Shown here: piece by piece, positions 35,497-44,338 of the stretch
Numbering within the stretch: position 1 is the first letter of the stretch
How the letters are laid out: every line of letters begins with the position of its first letter
Assembly: GCF_019458805.1 (NCBI RefSeq)
Contig: NZ_JAIBOA010000017.1
Location: forward strand, 1-64,000
Length of the DNA: 64,000 bases
Origin: Actinomadura parmotrematis
GTDB lineage: Bacteria > Actinomycetota > Actinomycetes > Streptosporangiales > Streptosporangiaceae
Direction of reading: 5' to 3'
The notes under the pieces: generated by a model
Database searches by the model: none
What the model was told of the DNA's origin: nothing
The model's input: only the letters and a program-made list of their open reading frames with translations
Translations under genes and position numbers: made by a program

Positions 35497-35715
35497 CGCG
35501 GGTCCTCTCATGATCTGGTGGCGGGACGGGCGGATCATGAATGTGCTTCACAAAGCGCTGCGAACGCTACAAGAAAGGCTCTTAACGGAAAAGTCGATCA
35601 CAGGGCGTCCGCCCTGCGGGAACGGCGGTGCCCGGGGACCGAAAACCGGGCCGGCCTGGACCGGATCACCCTCGAGCCGCCACAATCGGGACACGTTCCG
35701 TTCCGGGAGGTGACC

Positions 35716-36198
35716 ATGGCCGGCACGGCGCCCGCCTCGCCGCTCGCCCTGCTCGGCGGCGGCCTGCGCGCCACGATCGGCGGCACCGTCCGCGCGGCCG
35801 CCACGGTGGGCGACGCGATCGTCGCGCTCCCGCGCCTCGCGGCGTCCCTGGAGCGCCTCGCGGGCGCCGCCGAGGCGCTGCCGCGCGTGGCCGCCGACCT
35901 GGAGCGCCTCGCCGCCGTCGCGCACAGCCTGGAGGAGCTCGCCGAAGCGCTCGGCGACCTGCGCGAGCTGAGCCGCGTCGTCCCGGTCCTGGAGGAGCTC
36001 GGGCAGACCGTCGGCCCGCTCCAGGAGACGGTGGACGGCCTGCGCCCCCTCGCCGACAGCGTCGTGCAGATGCGCGGCGCGATCGAGACGCTGAACGCGA
36101 CCGTCAGCCCCTTGCAGGGCACCGCCGAGCGCCTCGGCCGGTTCGTGGACCGGCTCCCGCAGGGCCGCCGTCCCGCCCGCCGCCAGAGCGACGCGTAG
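35716..36198 (+). CDS. Amphipathic/coiled-coil protein
   Basis: Protein of 160 aa made almost entirely of Leu/Ala/Val heptad-like repeats (LERLAGAAEALPRVAADLER, LEELAEALGDLRELSRVV, LEELGQTVGPLQETVDGL), ending in a basic tail (QGRRPARRQ). The N-terminus is hydrophobic and Gly-rich (LALLGGGLRATIGGTV), possibly peripheral to the membrane. It recalls actinobacterial helical apolipoprotein-like proteins, without a firm family match. ATG 35716 has GGGAGG upstream. Role is unknown. Confidence 0.65.
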   Translation: MAGTAPASPLALLGGGLRATIGGTVRAAATVGDAIVALPRLAASLERLAGAAEALPRVAADLERLAAVAHSLEELAEALGDLRELSRVVPVLEELGQTVGPLQETVDGLRPLADSVVQMRGAIETLNATVSPLQGTAERLGRFVDRLPQGRRPARRQSDA

Positions 36199-36269
36199 CG
36201 GCGCCGGACCCGGCGCGTTGGGCGATCCTTCACACGCGCGCAACGGCCCCGCCACACGGGGATGGCGCA

Positions 36270-36605
36270 ATGGTGGGCATGCCGCTGCGCGAGGAGACCC
36301 TGCCCTACGAGGAGTTCGTGGCCGCCTGCCGCGGCGCCCGCCTGTTCGAGGTGGCCGAGCGCCGCGTCGTCTACCTCGCCGAGCGCGCCGGCCGCCCGTG
36401 CGTCGCGGTCGGCACCGGCGACGGGTCGATCGCGCTGACGGTCTACGCCGACGAGCGCGAGCGCGCCGCCGCCCTCGCCGCCGGCGTCAGTCCTTCCGCC
36501 CCAGCACCGCCACCATCTGGGTGTGCAGCGGGTGCTCCAGCGGACCGCGCGGACCGTCCGGCCGCCACTCGGTCACGTGGGCCGCTCCCGGTTCCAGGAC
36601 CGTGA
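36270..36605 (+). CDS. Hypothetical protein overlapping the DUF574 gene antisense
   Basis: Frame of 111 aa. The first about 73 residues look like real protein (LPYEEFVAACRGARLFEVAE, then VVYLAERAGRPCVAVGTGDG). From about 36487 onward the frame is low-complexity Pro/Ala antisense to the 3' end of the methyltransferase gene. A lost or distant stop codon is therefore possible. ATG 36270 has GGGGA 9 nt away. No family was recognised. Confidence 0.5.
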   Translation: MVGMPLREETLPYEEFVAACRGARLFEVAERRVVYLAERAGRPCVAVGTGDGSIALTVYADERERAAALAAGVSPSAPAPPPSGCAAGAPADRADRPAATRSRGPLPVPGP

Positions 36606-37302
36606 GGCCCGCGCCCGTCAGGAAGCCCTCGATCTCGGCGGCCGGGCGGAAGTAGGAGCCGCCGAGCCCCGACTGCAGGATCTGCTTGGCCTCCTCCACC
36701 CGGGGGTCGTTGCCCGCGTCGTGCAGGTGCGTCAGCATCACGTAGGAGCCGGGGGCGAGGCGCTCCACCAGCCGCGCGACGACGCCCGCGGGGTCGCGGT
36801 CGTCGGGCACGTGGTGGATGATCGCCGCCAGCACCACGCCGAGCGGCCGGGCGGGGTCGATCAGCCGGTTCAGCGCCGGATCGTCGAAGATCTTCTCCGG
36901 CTCGTACAGGTCGCCCTGGATGAACGCGGCGACGCCGGTCTCGGTGAGCAGCGCCCGGCCGTGCGCGAGCACGATCGGGTCGTTGTCGACGTAGACGACG
37001 CGGGCGTCCTCGGCGGCGTCGCGCGCGTACTGGTGGACGTTGCTGGAGGTCGGCAGCCCCGACCCGATGTCCAGGAACTGGGTGATGCCGGCCTCGGCCG
37101 CGAGCCACGTCACCGCGCGCCCGATGGCGACCCGGTTGCCCTGGGCGACCACCGGCGCCTCGGGGACGAGCTGCATGACCATGTCGGCCACCTCGCGGTC
37201 GGCGGCGAAGTTGTCCTTGCCGCCGAGGAAGTAGTCGTAGACGCGGGCGAAGGTCGGGGTCGACGGGTCGACGCCGGGCGGCGCGGCTTCCGGGGTGTCC
37301 AT
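36487..37302 (-). CDS. DUF574 SAM-dependent methyltransferase
   Basis: Protein of 271 aa of the DUF574 family, abundant in actinomycetes. Family signatures are PSTPTFARVYDYFLGGKDNF, FLDIGSGLPTSSNVHQ (the SAM-binding loop), VYVDNDPIVLAHGRALL, and IIHHVPDDRDPAGVV. The family resembles small-molecule methyltransferases, but targets are mostly unknown. ATG 37302 is the only sensible start; no strong ribosome site is visible. The 3' end overlaps a hypothetical plus-strand frame by 119 nt. Confidence 0.88.
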   Translation of the reverse strand: MDTPEAAPPGVDPSTPTFARVYDYFLGGKDNFAADREVADMVMQLVPEAPVVAQGNRVAIGRAVTWLAAEAGITQFLDIGSGLPTSSNVHQYARDAAEDARVVYVDNDPIVLAHGRALLTETGVAAFIQGDLYEPEKIFDDPALNRLIDPARPLGVVLAAIIHHVPDDRDPAGVVARLVERLAPGSYVMLTHLHDAGNDPRVEEAKQILQSGLGGSYFRPAAEIEGFLTGAGLTVLEPGAAHVTEWRPDGPRGPLEHPLHTQMVAVLGRKD

Positions 37303-37457
37303 AACGGGCAAAATAGTGCCTCGGGGCCTTGCGCGAAGGCGTTTCGCGTTGCTCGGCGGGGTGCGGTTCTCCGCAGGGCCGGCCTGCGGCGCGCGCCCGC
37401 CGCGGACGGCCGCGCGCACCATGTCGGCCCGGCGTCCCGGTTCCTAGCGTGGAACCC

Positions 37458-38096
37458 ATGATCACAGCGATGACCGGGGCCGCCGAGTGGGCGACCGACC
37501 TGATGGACCGGCTCGGCGCCCCCGGCGCGGGCCTCGCCATCGCCCTGGAGAACCTGTTCCCGCCGCTGCCGAGCGAGCTGATCCTGCCGCTCGCCGGCTT
37601 CACCGCCGCGCAGGGGCGGATGAGCCTGGCCGCCGCCCTGGCCTGCACCACCCTCGGGTCGGTGCTCGGCGCCCTCGCCCTGTACGGGATCGGGGCGGCG
37701 GTCGGCCGCGACCGGGTGCGCCGCTGGGCGGACCGGCTGCCGCTGGTCAAGGTCGCCGACCTGGACCGCACCGAGGCGTGGTTCGCCCGCCACGGCGGCA
37801 AGGCGGTGTTCCTCGGCCGGATGGTGCCGATCTTCCGCAGCCTCGTGTCGGTCCCGGCCGGCGTGGAGCGGATGGCGATGGGCCGGTTCCTGCTCTATAC
37901 CGCCGCGGGCAGCCTGATCTGGAACACCGCCTTCGTCGTCGCCGGGTACGTCCTCGGCGACAGCTGGCGGGCCGTGGAGGGCGTCGTCGGCGCGTACGCC
38001 AAGGTCGTCCTGGCGGTCGCGGGACTCGCCGCGGCGGCCTTCGTGGCGGTCCGGATCCTGCGGGCGAGAGAATTGCGGCGTGACCGCGTCGGCTAG
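37458..38096 (+). CDS. DedA family membrane protein
   Basis: Protein of 212 aa with the DedA/SNARE-associated layout: ALENLFPPLPSELILPLAGF (re-entrant motif with acidic residues), ALYGIGAAVGR, then FLGRMVPIFRSLVSVPAG containing the G-R-x-x-P-x-x-R motif, and three further hydrophobic helices. DedA proteins support membrane energetics and lipid (undecaprenyl phosphate or phospholipid) flipping. Its end overlaps the sensor kinase start by 17 nt, so the three genes 37458-39878 are one operon. No strong ribosome site precedes ATG 37458. Confidence 0.88.
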   Translation: MITAMTGAAEWATDLMDRLGAPGAGLAIALENLFPPLPSELILPLAGFTAAQGRMSLAAALACTTLGSVLGALALYGIGAAVGRDRVRRWADRLPLVKVADLDRTEAWFARHGGKAVFLGRMVPIFRSLVSVPAGVERMAMGRFLLYTAAGSLIWNTAFVVAGYVLGDSWRAVEGVVGAYAKVVLAVAGLAAAAFVAVRILRARELRRDRVG

Positions 38097-39243
38097 ATGG
38101 ACCCGCCCGCTGCGCGCGGTGGCGGGCCTCGCGCTCGGGGCCGCCACCGCCGCGGCCGAGCTCGCGCTGCTCGCCGTCGCCGCGCCGCTGCTGGTCTACG
38201 CCCTCGCCTTCGCCCGCGGCGGCCACCGCGTCCCGGCGGCGCTCGCGCGCGCCGCCGGCCGGCTCACCGAGCTGGAGCGGCGCCGCCTCGCCGCGTTCCT
38301 GGACTACCGCGACACCACCCCCTACGGGCCGCTGAAGGCGATCGCCTACCTGACGCTGCGCGTCCCCGTCGGCCTCCTCGGCGGCGCCATCCTCGTCCTC
38401 GTCGGCTACGGCGCCGAGCTCGCGGTGCGGCTCGCGGCCGGCTGGTGGATCACCGGCGACCACCTGGACGGCATCCCGCCCGCCTGGTGGATCGTCGGCT
38501 ACCTCACCGTGCTCGGCGCCGTCCTGCTGTTCCTGGCGGTGCAGGGCCTGCTCGGCGTCGCGCTGCTGGAGCGCCGCGTCGCCCGCGCCGTCCTCGGGCC
38601 GAGCCCGCTCGCCGAGTACGAGGCGCGCATCGCCCACCTCGCGACCAGCCGCGCCGAGGTCGTCGACGCCGTCGACGACGAGCGCCGCCGCATCGAGCGC
38701 GACCTGCACGACGGCGTCCAGCAGCGCCTCGTCGCCCTCGGCATGCTGATCGGCCGCGCCCGCCGCGCCGGCGACGGGGACCGCCGCCGCGACCTGCTCG
38801 CCCAGGCGCACGAGGAGTCCCAGCGCGCCCTCGCCGACCTCCGCGAGGTCGCCTGGCGCGTCTACCCCGCCGCGCTCGACGGCGAGGGCCTCCGCACCGC
38901 CCTGGAGACCGTCGCCGAGCGCTCCCCGCTGCCCGTCGAGATCGACTACGCCGTGCCGGGGCGGCCCCCGCACGCCGTCGAGACCGCCGCCTACTTCGTC
39001 GTCACCGAGGCCGTCACCAACGCCGCCAAGCACTCGGGGGCGACCCGGGTGCGCGTCGCCGTCGGCGGGGACGCCAGGATGGTGCGGGTGCGCATCGAGG
39101 ACGACGGCGGCGGCGGGGCCGACCCCGCGGGCGGCGGCCTGGCCGGCCTGGCCCGGCGGGCGGCCGCGCTGGACGGCGTCCTCACCGTGGCGAGCCCGCC
39201 CGGCGGGCCGACCGTGATCGAGGCGGAGCTGCCGTGCGGGTGA
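38080..39243 (+). CDS. NarL/DesK-type sensor histidine kinase
   Basis: Protein of 387 aa. The N-terminal membrane region has about four hydrophobic segments (residues 12-40, 85-110, 135-165), the HisKA_3 box is ERRRIERDLHDGVQQRLVAL (phosphorylated His near 209), and the HATPase has VVTEAVTNAAKHSGAT and GGGLAGLARRAAALDG. It should phosphorylate the response regulator encoded next to it (10-nt overlap). The signal is unknown; coupling with a DedA gene hints at membrane state. GTG 38080 lies within the DedA end. Confidence 0.9.
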   Translation: MTASARWTRPLRAVAGLALGAATAAAELALLAVAAPLLVYALAFARGGHRVPAALARAAGRLTELERRRLAAFLDYRDTTPYGPLKAIAYLTLRVPVGLLGGAILVLVGYGAELAVRLAAGWWITGDHLDGIPPAWWIVGYLTVLGAVLLFLAVQGLLGVALLERRVARAVLGPSPLAEYEARIAHLATSRAEVVDAVDDERRRIERDLHDGVQQRLVALGMLIGRARRAGDGDRRRDLLAQAHEESQRALADLREVAWRVYPAALDGEGLRTALETVAERSPLPVEIDYAVPGRPPHAVETAAYFVVTEAVTNAAKHSGATRVRVAVGGDARMVRVRIEDDGGGGADPAGGGLAGLARRAAALDGVLTVASPPGGPTVIEAELPCG

Positions 39244-39878
39244 CGCTCGCCGAGGACTCCACCCTGCTGCGCGAGGGCCTCGTCCGGCTGCTCGCCGAGG
39301 AGGGCCACCGGGTCCTGGACGCGGTCGGCGACGGCGCGGCGCTGCTCGCCGCCGTCGAGCGCGAGCGGCCCGACGTCGCGGTGGTCGACGTGCGGATGCC
39401 GCCCACCCACACCGACGAGGGGCTGCGCGCGGCGCTGGAGGTCCGCCGCCGCTGGCCGGGCGTCGGCGTCCTGGTGCTGTCGCAGTACGTCGAGCGCCGC
39501 TACGCCACCGAGCTGATCACCGGCGCGGCGGGCGGCGTCGGCTACCTGCTGAAGGACCGCGTCGCGCAGGTCGACGAGTTCCTGGACGCGCTGGAGCGGG
39601 TCGGCGCGGGCGGCGCCGCGTTCGACCCCGAGGTCGTCCGGCGGCTCCTCGCCCGCGGCGCGCACGCCGACCCGCTCGCCCGCCTCACCCCGCGCGAGCG
39701 CGAGGTCCTCGACCAGATGGCGCAGGGACGCACCAACGACGCCGCCGCCGCGCAGCTGCACATCTCGCGGAGCGCGGTGGAGAAGCACGTCAACGCGATC
39801 TTCGACAAGCTCGACCTGTCGCACGCCGAGGGCTACAGCCGCCGCGTGCTCGCGGTGCTGCGCTACCTCGGCACCTGA
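39234..39878 (+). CDS. NarL/FixJ-family response regulator
   Basis: Protein of 214 aa: receiver domain with phospho-acceptor Asp in VAVVDVRMPPTH (near residue 52), Lys in GYLLKDRV, and a C-terminal LuxR-type HTH (LTPREREVLDQMAQGRTNDA, then SRSAVEKHVNAIFDKLDL). GTG 39234 has GGAG at 5 nt; an alternative GTG at 39240 would give a 4-nt overlap with the kinase stop but a poorer spacing. It is paired with the preceding sensor kinase; target genes are unknown. Confidence 0.92.
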   Translation: MRVTLAEDSTLLREGLVRLLAEEGHRVLDAVGDGAALLAAVERERPDVAVVDVRMPPTHTDEGLRAALEVRRRWPGVGVLVLSQYVERRYATELITGAAGGVGYLLKDRVAQVDEFLDALERVGAGGAAFDPEVVRRLLARGAHADPLARLTPREREVLDQMAQGRTNDAAAAQLHISRSAVEKHVNAIFDKLDLSHAEGYSRRVLAVLRYLGT

Positions 39879-39939
39879 CGGGGGGCGCGGCGTGGCATCG
39901 TGGTCCCCGCAACGATCGGCGAGACGAGGGGGCACGGAC

Positions 39940-40461
39940 ATGGTGGGCAGCCTGGACTGGACGGCGGCGGGCGGCGCGGGGGACCTCCTCGCCCCGCCCG
40001 TGGCGGCGGCGGTCGGCGCCGTGGCGGACGCGCGCGCCGCCGAGATCGACCCGGGGCTGGCCGACACCGCCGCGTTCTGCGAGCACTACGGCGTGCCGAT
40101 GGAGGCGAGCGCCAACTGCGTCGTCGTCGCGGCCAAGCGCGGCGGCGAGACCACCTACGCGGCCTGCATGGTCCTGGCGACCGATCGCGCCGACGTCAAC
40201 GGCGTCGTCCGCAAGCACCTCGGCGCCCGCAAGGTCTCGTTCGCGCCCATGGACGACGCGACGAGCCGCACCGGCATGGAGTACGGCGGCATCACCCCGG
40301 TCGGGCTGCCCGCCGGCTGGCCGATCCTGGTGGACGAGGCCGTCGCGGCGGCGCCCGAGGTCGTCATCGGCAGCGGCCTGCGCCGGTCCAAGCTCCTCGT
40401 CCCCGGGAAGGCCCTCGCCGCCCTCCCCGGCGCCCAGGTCATCGCCCTCGCCCAACGCTGA
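39940..40461 (+). CDS. YbaK/EbsC-type aminoacyl-tRNA deacylase-like protein
   Basis: Protein of 173 aa with the YbaK/ProX fold: EASANCVVVAAKRGGETTYA, a Lys/Arg strand VRKHLGARKVSFAP, then GMEYGGITPVGLPAGWPILV and VVIGSGLRRSKLLVPGKAL. The family trims misacylated tRNA in trans; this free-standing type has unknown specificity. ATG 39940 follows GAGGGGG. It is monocistronic, 61 nt after the response regulator gene. Confidence 0.85.
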   Translation: MVGSLDWTAAGGAGDLLAPPVAAAVGAVADARAAEIDPGLADTAAFCEHYGVPMEASANCVVVAAKRGGETTYAACMVLATDRADVNGVVRKHLGARKVSFAPMDDATSRTGMEYGGITPVGLPAGWPILVDEAVAAAPEVVIGSGLRRSKLLVPGKALAALPGAQVIALAQR

Positions 40462-40563
40462 CCGCCCCGCCACCGCCCGCCCGTGACGCCCGGCCGGCTC
40501 GCCCGCGCGGCGTGGGGGGCGGGCGATCAGGGCCGGCGTGGCTGTTTCGGGAAGGGGTGCGGG

Positions 40564-41247
40564 ATGGGTGAGGGCGGCGGGGCGGACGTGGCGGGGCTCA
40601 TCGCGCGGGCGCTCGCCGGGGAGGACGGGCTGCGCGTCCGGCAGGACGGGGACGCCGTCGAGCTGCGTGACGGCGGGCTGCGCGTCCTGGCCGGGGCGCC
40701 CCTGCCGCAGGAGCGCGGGGCGGGCGTGCGGGTGCCGATCGGGGTCGGGCACGCGGCGTGGGCGGGCGCCCTGGCCTGGGACCAGGCGGTGGGGATCGCC
40801 GAGGGGGACCGGAGCCCCGTCGAGCGGGCCGTCGACGGGTGGCTGCGCCACGTGCTCCCGGTGTTCGCCGCCATGGCGCTGCCGGGCAGCGCGCCGGCCG
40901 CGGCGGTCCGGACCGAGCGGATCAGCGGCGGCGGCCGGGCCGTCGACGTTCATTACGGCCCGGTCGCGATACGGGATTTCGGTGGGATCGCGGCGGAGAT
41001 GGGGAGGGCGGCCGCGGAACGTCCCCCGGCGGGGGAGGTCGTGCGCGAGCTTTTCACCGGTTACGCCCTGCCGGAACGTCCGGTCTGGCTGTCGTCCTTC
41101 CACGCGCGCGGCGGATCCGCGCCGGTCGCCGAGGTCGTCCTGCTCAACCGGGACACCGGTGCCGCCTTCGCGCACGCCGCCGACCACCTGCCCTGGGGCG
41201 GGCGGGGCTCGGTGCGGTCGTGGGCGCTGGTAGTGCCCACCGGCTGA
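40564..41247 (+). CDS. Hypothetical protein, DUF6348-like
   Basis: Protein of 227 aa with no catalytic motif visible. Blocks such as VERAVDGWLRHVLPVFAAMA and a C-terminal SSFHARGGSAPVAEVVLLNR recall the DUF6348 family, an assignment from memory. There is no signal peptide or membrane segment. ATG 40564 has GGAAGGGG at 6 nt. The following 217 nt to the next gene hold no recognisable element besides the otsA ribosome site. Confidence 0.6.
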   Translation: MGEGGGADVAGLIARALAGEDGLRVRQDGDAVELRDGGLRVLAGAPLPQERGAGVRVPIGVGHAAWAGALAWDQAVGIAEGDRSPVERAVDGWLRHVLPVFAAMALPGSAPAAAVRTERISGGGRAVDVHYGPVAIRDFGGIAAEMGRAAAERPPAGEVVRELFTGYALPERPVWLSSFHARGGSAPVAEVVLLNRDTGAAFAHAADHLPWGGRGSVRSWALVVPTG

Positions 41248-41464
41248 CCGGCGCGTTTTTTCGGCCGTTCTGTTATGAGAGATTCGGTTATGTCGTTGAT
41301 CGCGGTCGCCGCGCCTGCGTGGAGCCGCCCGCTGCGGGTAGGAGCACCCCGTGATCGCCGCACCGGTGGCGCCTTGACGTCGCGGTGTCAAGCGGTGCGG
41401 AACCCACGGCGGGCCGCCCCGGCGGGCGCGGCGGCCGTCCAGGCAGGTCGGAGGAGACGGAACA

Positions 41465-42874
<1,410 letters not shown>

Positions 42875-42881
42875 CCCCGGA

Positions 42882-42923
42882 CGCGACGACGCCCCGGCCG
42901 CACGCGGCCGGGGCGTCGTCGCG
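42882..42923. terminator. Bidirectional terminator between otsA and the HATPase gene
   Basis: Perfect 19-bp inverted repeat (42882-42900 and 42905-42923) with loop CACG, located between two converging stop codons (42874 and 42944). Confidence 0.85.
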
Positions 42924-42943
42924 TCCCGCGGTACCGCTCCCGG

Positions 42944-43495
42944 TCAGGCGAGGTCGAAGCTCGCCCAGACGGCCTTGCCGCCGCTGCCGAGCGGCGCGAA
43001 GCCCCAGGCGGCGGCGAGCGCGCCGATGACGAGCAGGCCGCGGCCGCCCTCGTCGAACTCCTCGGCCGCGGGGGAGACGGGCTCGGGCGTGCGGGCGCTC
43101 GGGTCGCTGACGGTCACCACCAGGCGGCGCGGGTGGGCGAGCAGCACCAGCTGGATCGGGCCGGACGCCGCGCCCTGCTGATCGCGCAGGCCGTGCCGGA
43201 GGGCGTTGGTGACGAGCTCGGAGACGACGGTGACGACGTCGTCGGCCGGGCCGTCGGCGTCCCAGCCGGCGAGCGTCGCGCGCGCGAAGTCGCGGGCGGA
43301 CGCCGGCGCGGACCGGTCGGCGCGGAGGACCAGCCGCGCGGTGCGCGGCGCGCCCTGATGCGGCGCCGGCCAGAGCCCGCGGAGCCCCGCGTCGGGCGCG
43401 GGCTCCGCCGTCCGCTGCGCGTGCACGGGCAGGTCGAGATGCCGGTGCGGGCGCCCGCGGTCGGCGGTGACGACGTATGCCTGGTCAACGATCAT
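42944..43495 (-). CDS. HATPase-type anti-sigma/regulatory ATP-binding protein
   Basis: Protein of 183 aa with a single GHKL ATPase domain: N-box VVSELVTNALRHGL, VVTVSDPSAR, and G-box DEGGRGLLVIGALAAAWG, as in RsbW/SpoIIAB-like proteins, of which actinomycetes have many. The preceding 50 residues are not conserved. No sigma factor or anti-anti-sigma gene is adjacent; the divergent neighbour encodes a DUF397 protein, a common pairing. The ATG 43495 start lacks a clear ribosome site. The exact partner is unknown. Confidence 0.85.
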   Translation of the reverse strand: MIVDQAYVVTADRGRPHRHLDLPVHAQRTAEPAPDAGLRGLWPAPHQGAPRTARLVLRADRSAPASARDFARATLAGWDADGPADDVVTVVSELVTNALRHGLRDQQGAASGPIQLVLLAHPRRLVVTVSDPSARTPEPVSPAAEEFDEGGRGLLVIGALAAAWGFAPLGSGGKAVWASFDLA

Positions 43496-43587
43496 TGTCA
43501 AACCCCAAGCGAGCGGGTGGGTCGTGCGCGGGCGTTCGCTATCTTGCTCTTCACGCCGTGCAGATGCAAGGCCGTCTGCAAGAACGA

Positions 43588-43599
43588 ATGCACGTGCAT
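43588..43599. promoter_or_regulatory. Palindrome upstream of DUF397 gene
   Basis: Perfect 12-bp palindrome ATGCACGTGCAT, 75 nt before the DUF397 start and in the divergent region with the HATPase gene. An AGATGCA/TGCATCT inverted pair also spans 43562-43600. It is a candidate operator. Confidence 0.45.
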
Positions 43600-43673
43600 C
43601 TCGTACCATGGCCCTGGGGGCGGGGCGAGATCGCGGCCTCCCGCGAGGGGGGCGTACACGCCTGGAGGGGGCA

Positions 43674-43922
43674 ATGATGGACGGCGAAGAGCTGTCGTAC
43701 GGCGGGCCCCGGGACACCGGCCCGCACGACCTGGTCTGGCAGAAGAGCCGCCGCAGCAACCCGAGCGGCAACTGCGTGGAGATGGCGGCGCTCCCGAGCG
43801 GGGACATCGCGGTCCGCAACTCGCGCTACCCGCAGGGCCCGATCCTCGTCTACACGCGGGCGGAGGTGGAGGCCTTCGTGGGCGGCGCGAAGGACGGTGA
43901 CTTCGATCACATGCTGGTCTGA
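43674..43922 (+). CDS. DUF397 domain protein
   Basis: Protein of 82 aa with the DUF397 core LVWQKSRRSNPSGNCVEMAA and VRNSRYPQGPILVYTRAEVE, then AFVGGAKDGDFD. Family members usually sit next to an XRE-type regulator and act as its small partner in developmental control; no such regulator is adjacent here. ATG 43674 or 43677 is possible; GGAGGGG (43664-43670) gives better spacing for 43677. Confidence 0.85.
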   Translation: MMDGEELSYGGPRDTGPHDLVWQKSRRSNPSGNCVEMAALPSGDIAVRNSRYPQGPILVYTRAEVEAFVGGAKDGDFDHMLV

Positions 43923-44176
43923 GCGACTTTTCAAAGATCGTTCCAACGCTGTCAACCCGCCCCGCCGGCGGCCCCCGCGGCACCGCCCGCAGCACGCGGG
44001 GCACCCGCGAACGCCGGGCCGCCCGGCGCGACCCGGAACGGAACGGCCGGCACCCCGTTCGCCCGCCGTCCCCGCCCCTCGCGCAGAGCGACCCGGCACC
44101 CGCCCGCTCGCCCGCCCCGCACCCCGGCCCCTGCCCCCGGTCCTCCTCCGAGCCCCGCGTCGTCCTCACCCGCCAT

Positions 44177-44276
44177 GACCACCCGGTCGCCCAAAGTTGA
44201 CTTGCGGCGTGTTGGGCACTTTCGATCTTCAAAGTGCCCAACACGCCGCATCTCAACGGTTGGTGACCGGATGGTC
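44177..44276. repeat. 100-nt near-perfect palindrome, MITE-like or mega-hairpin
   Basis: The central 20-bp perfect stem (44203-44222 and 44231-44250, loop of 8 nt) extends outward by stems of 5, 4, 6 and 5 bp, separated by bulges or mismatches of 1-2 nt, for 40 paired positions in all. Much longer than a terminator, it resembles a small inverted-repeat element. Its central arms are less GC-rich than the flanks (GTTGGGCACTTT). No second copy was noticed in the window. Confidence 0.8.
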
Positions 44277-44288
44277 GCGGGAAAGGGG

Positions 44289-44319
44289 GAGGCCCCGGAC
44301 ACGGGGTGTCCGGGGCCTC
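44289..44319. terminator. Terminator of the MFS exporter gene
   Basis: Perfect 14-bp inverted repeat (44289-44302 and 44306-44319) with loop GGG, 20 nt past the exporter stop codon on the minus strand. Confidence 0.8.
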
Positions 44320-44338
44320 GGTGGGGTGCTGGTGCAGG

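Larger units (their letters stand above)
43923..44338. other. Intergenic region with two large hairpins
   Basis: A 416-nt gap between converging DUF397 and MFS genes. The first 250 nt are featureless GC-rich sequence with no convincing gene. The rest holds the 100-nt imperfect palindrome (44177-44276) and the exporter terminator (44289-44319). Confidence 0.7.

Noticed and set aside
43588..43599. Possible CRISPR or repeat-array start
   Set aside because: Only one 12-bp palindrome and one inverted pair; no regularly spaced direct repeats.
43467..43673. N-terminal extension of the DUF397 protein
   Set aside because: The upstream in-frame part is Arg/Ser-rich and not conserved; GGAGGGG just before 43674-43677 marks the real start.
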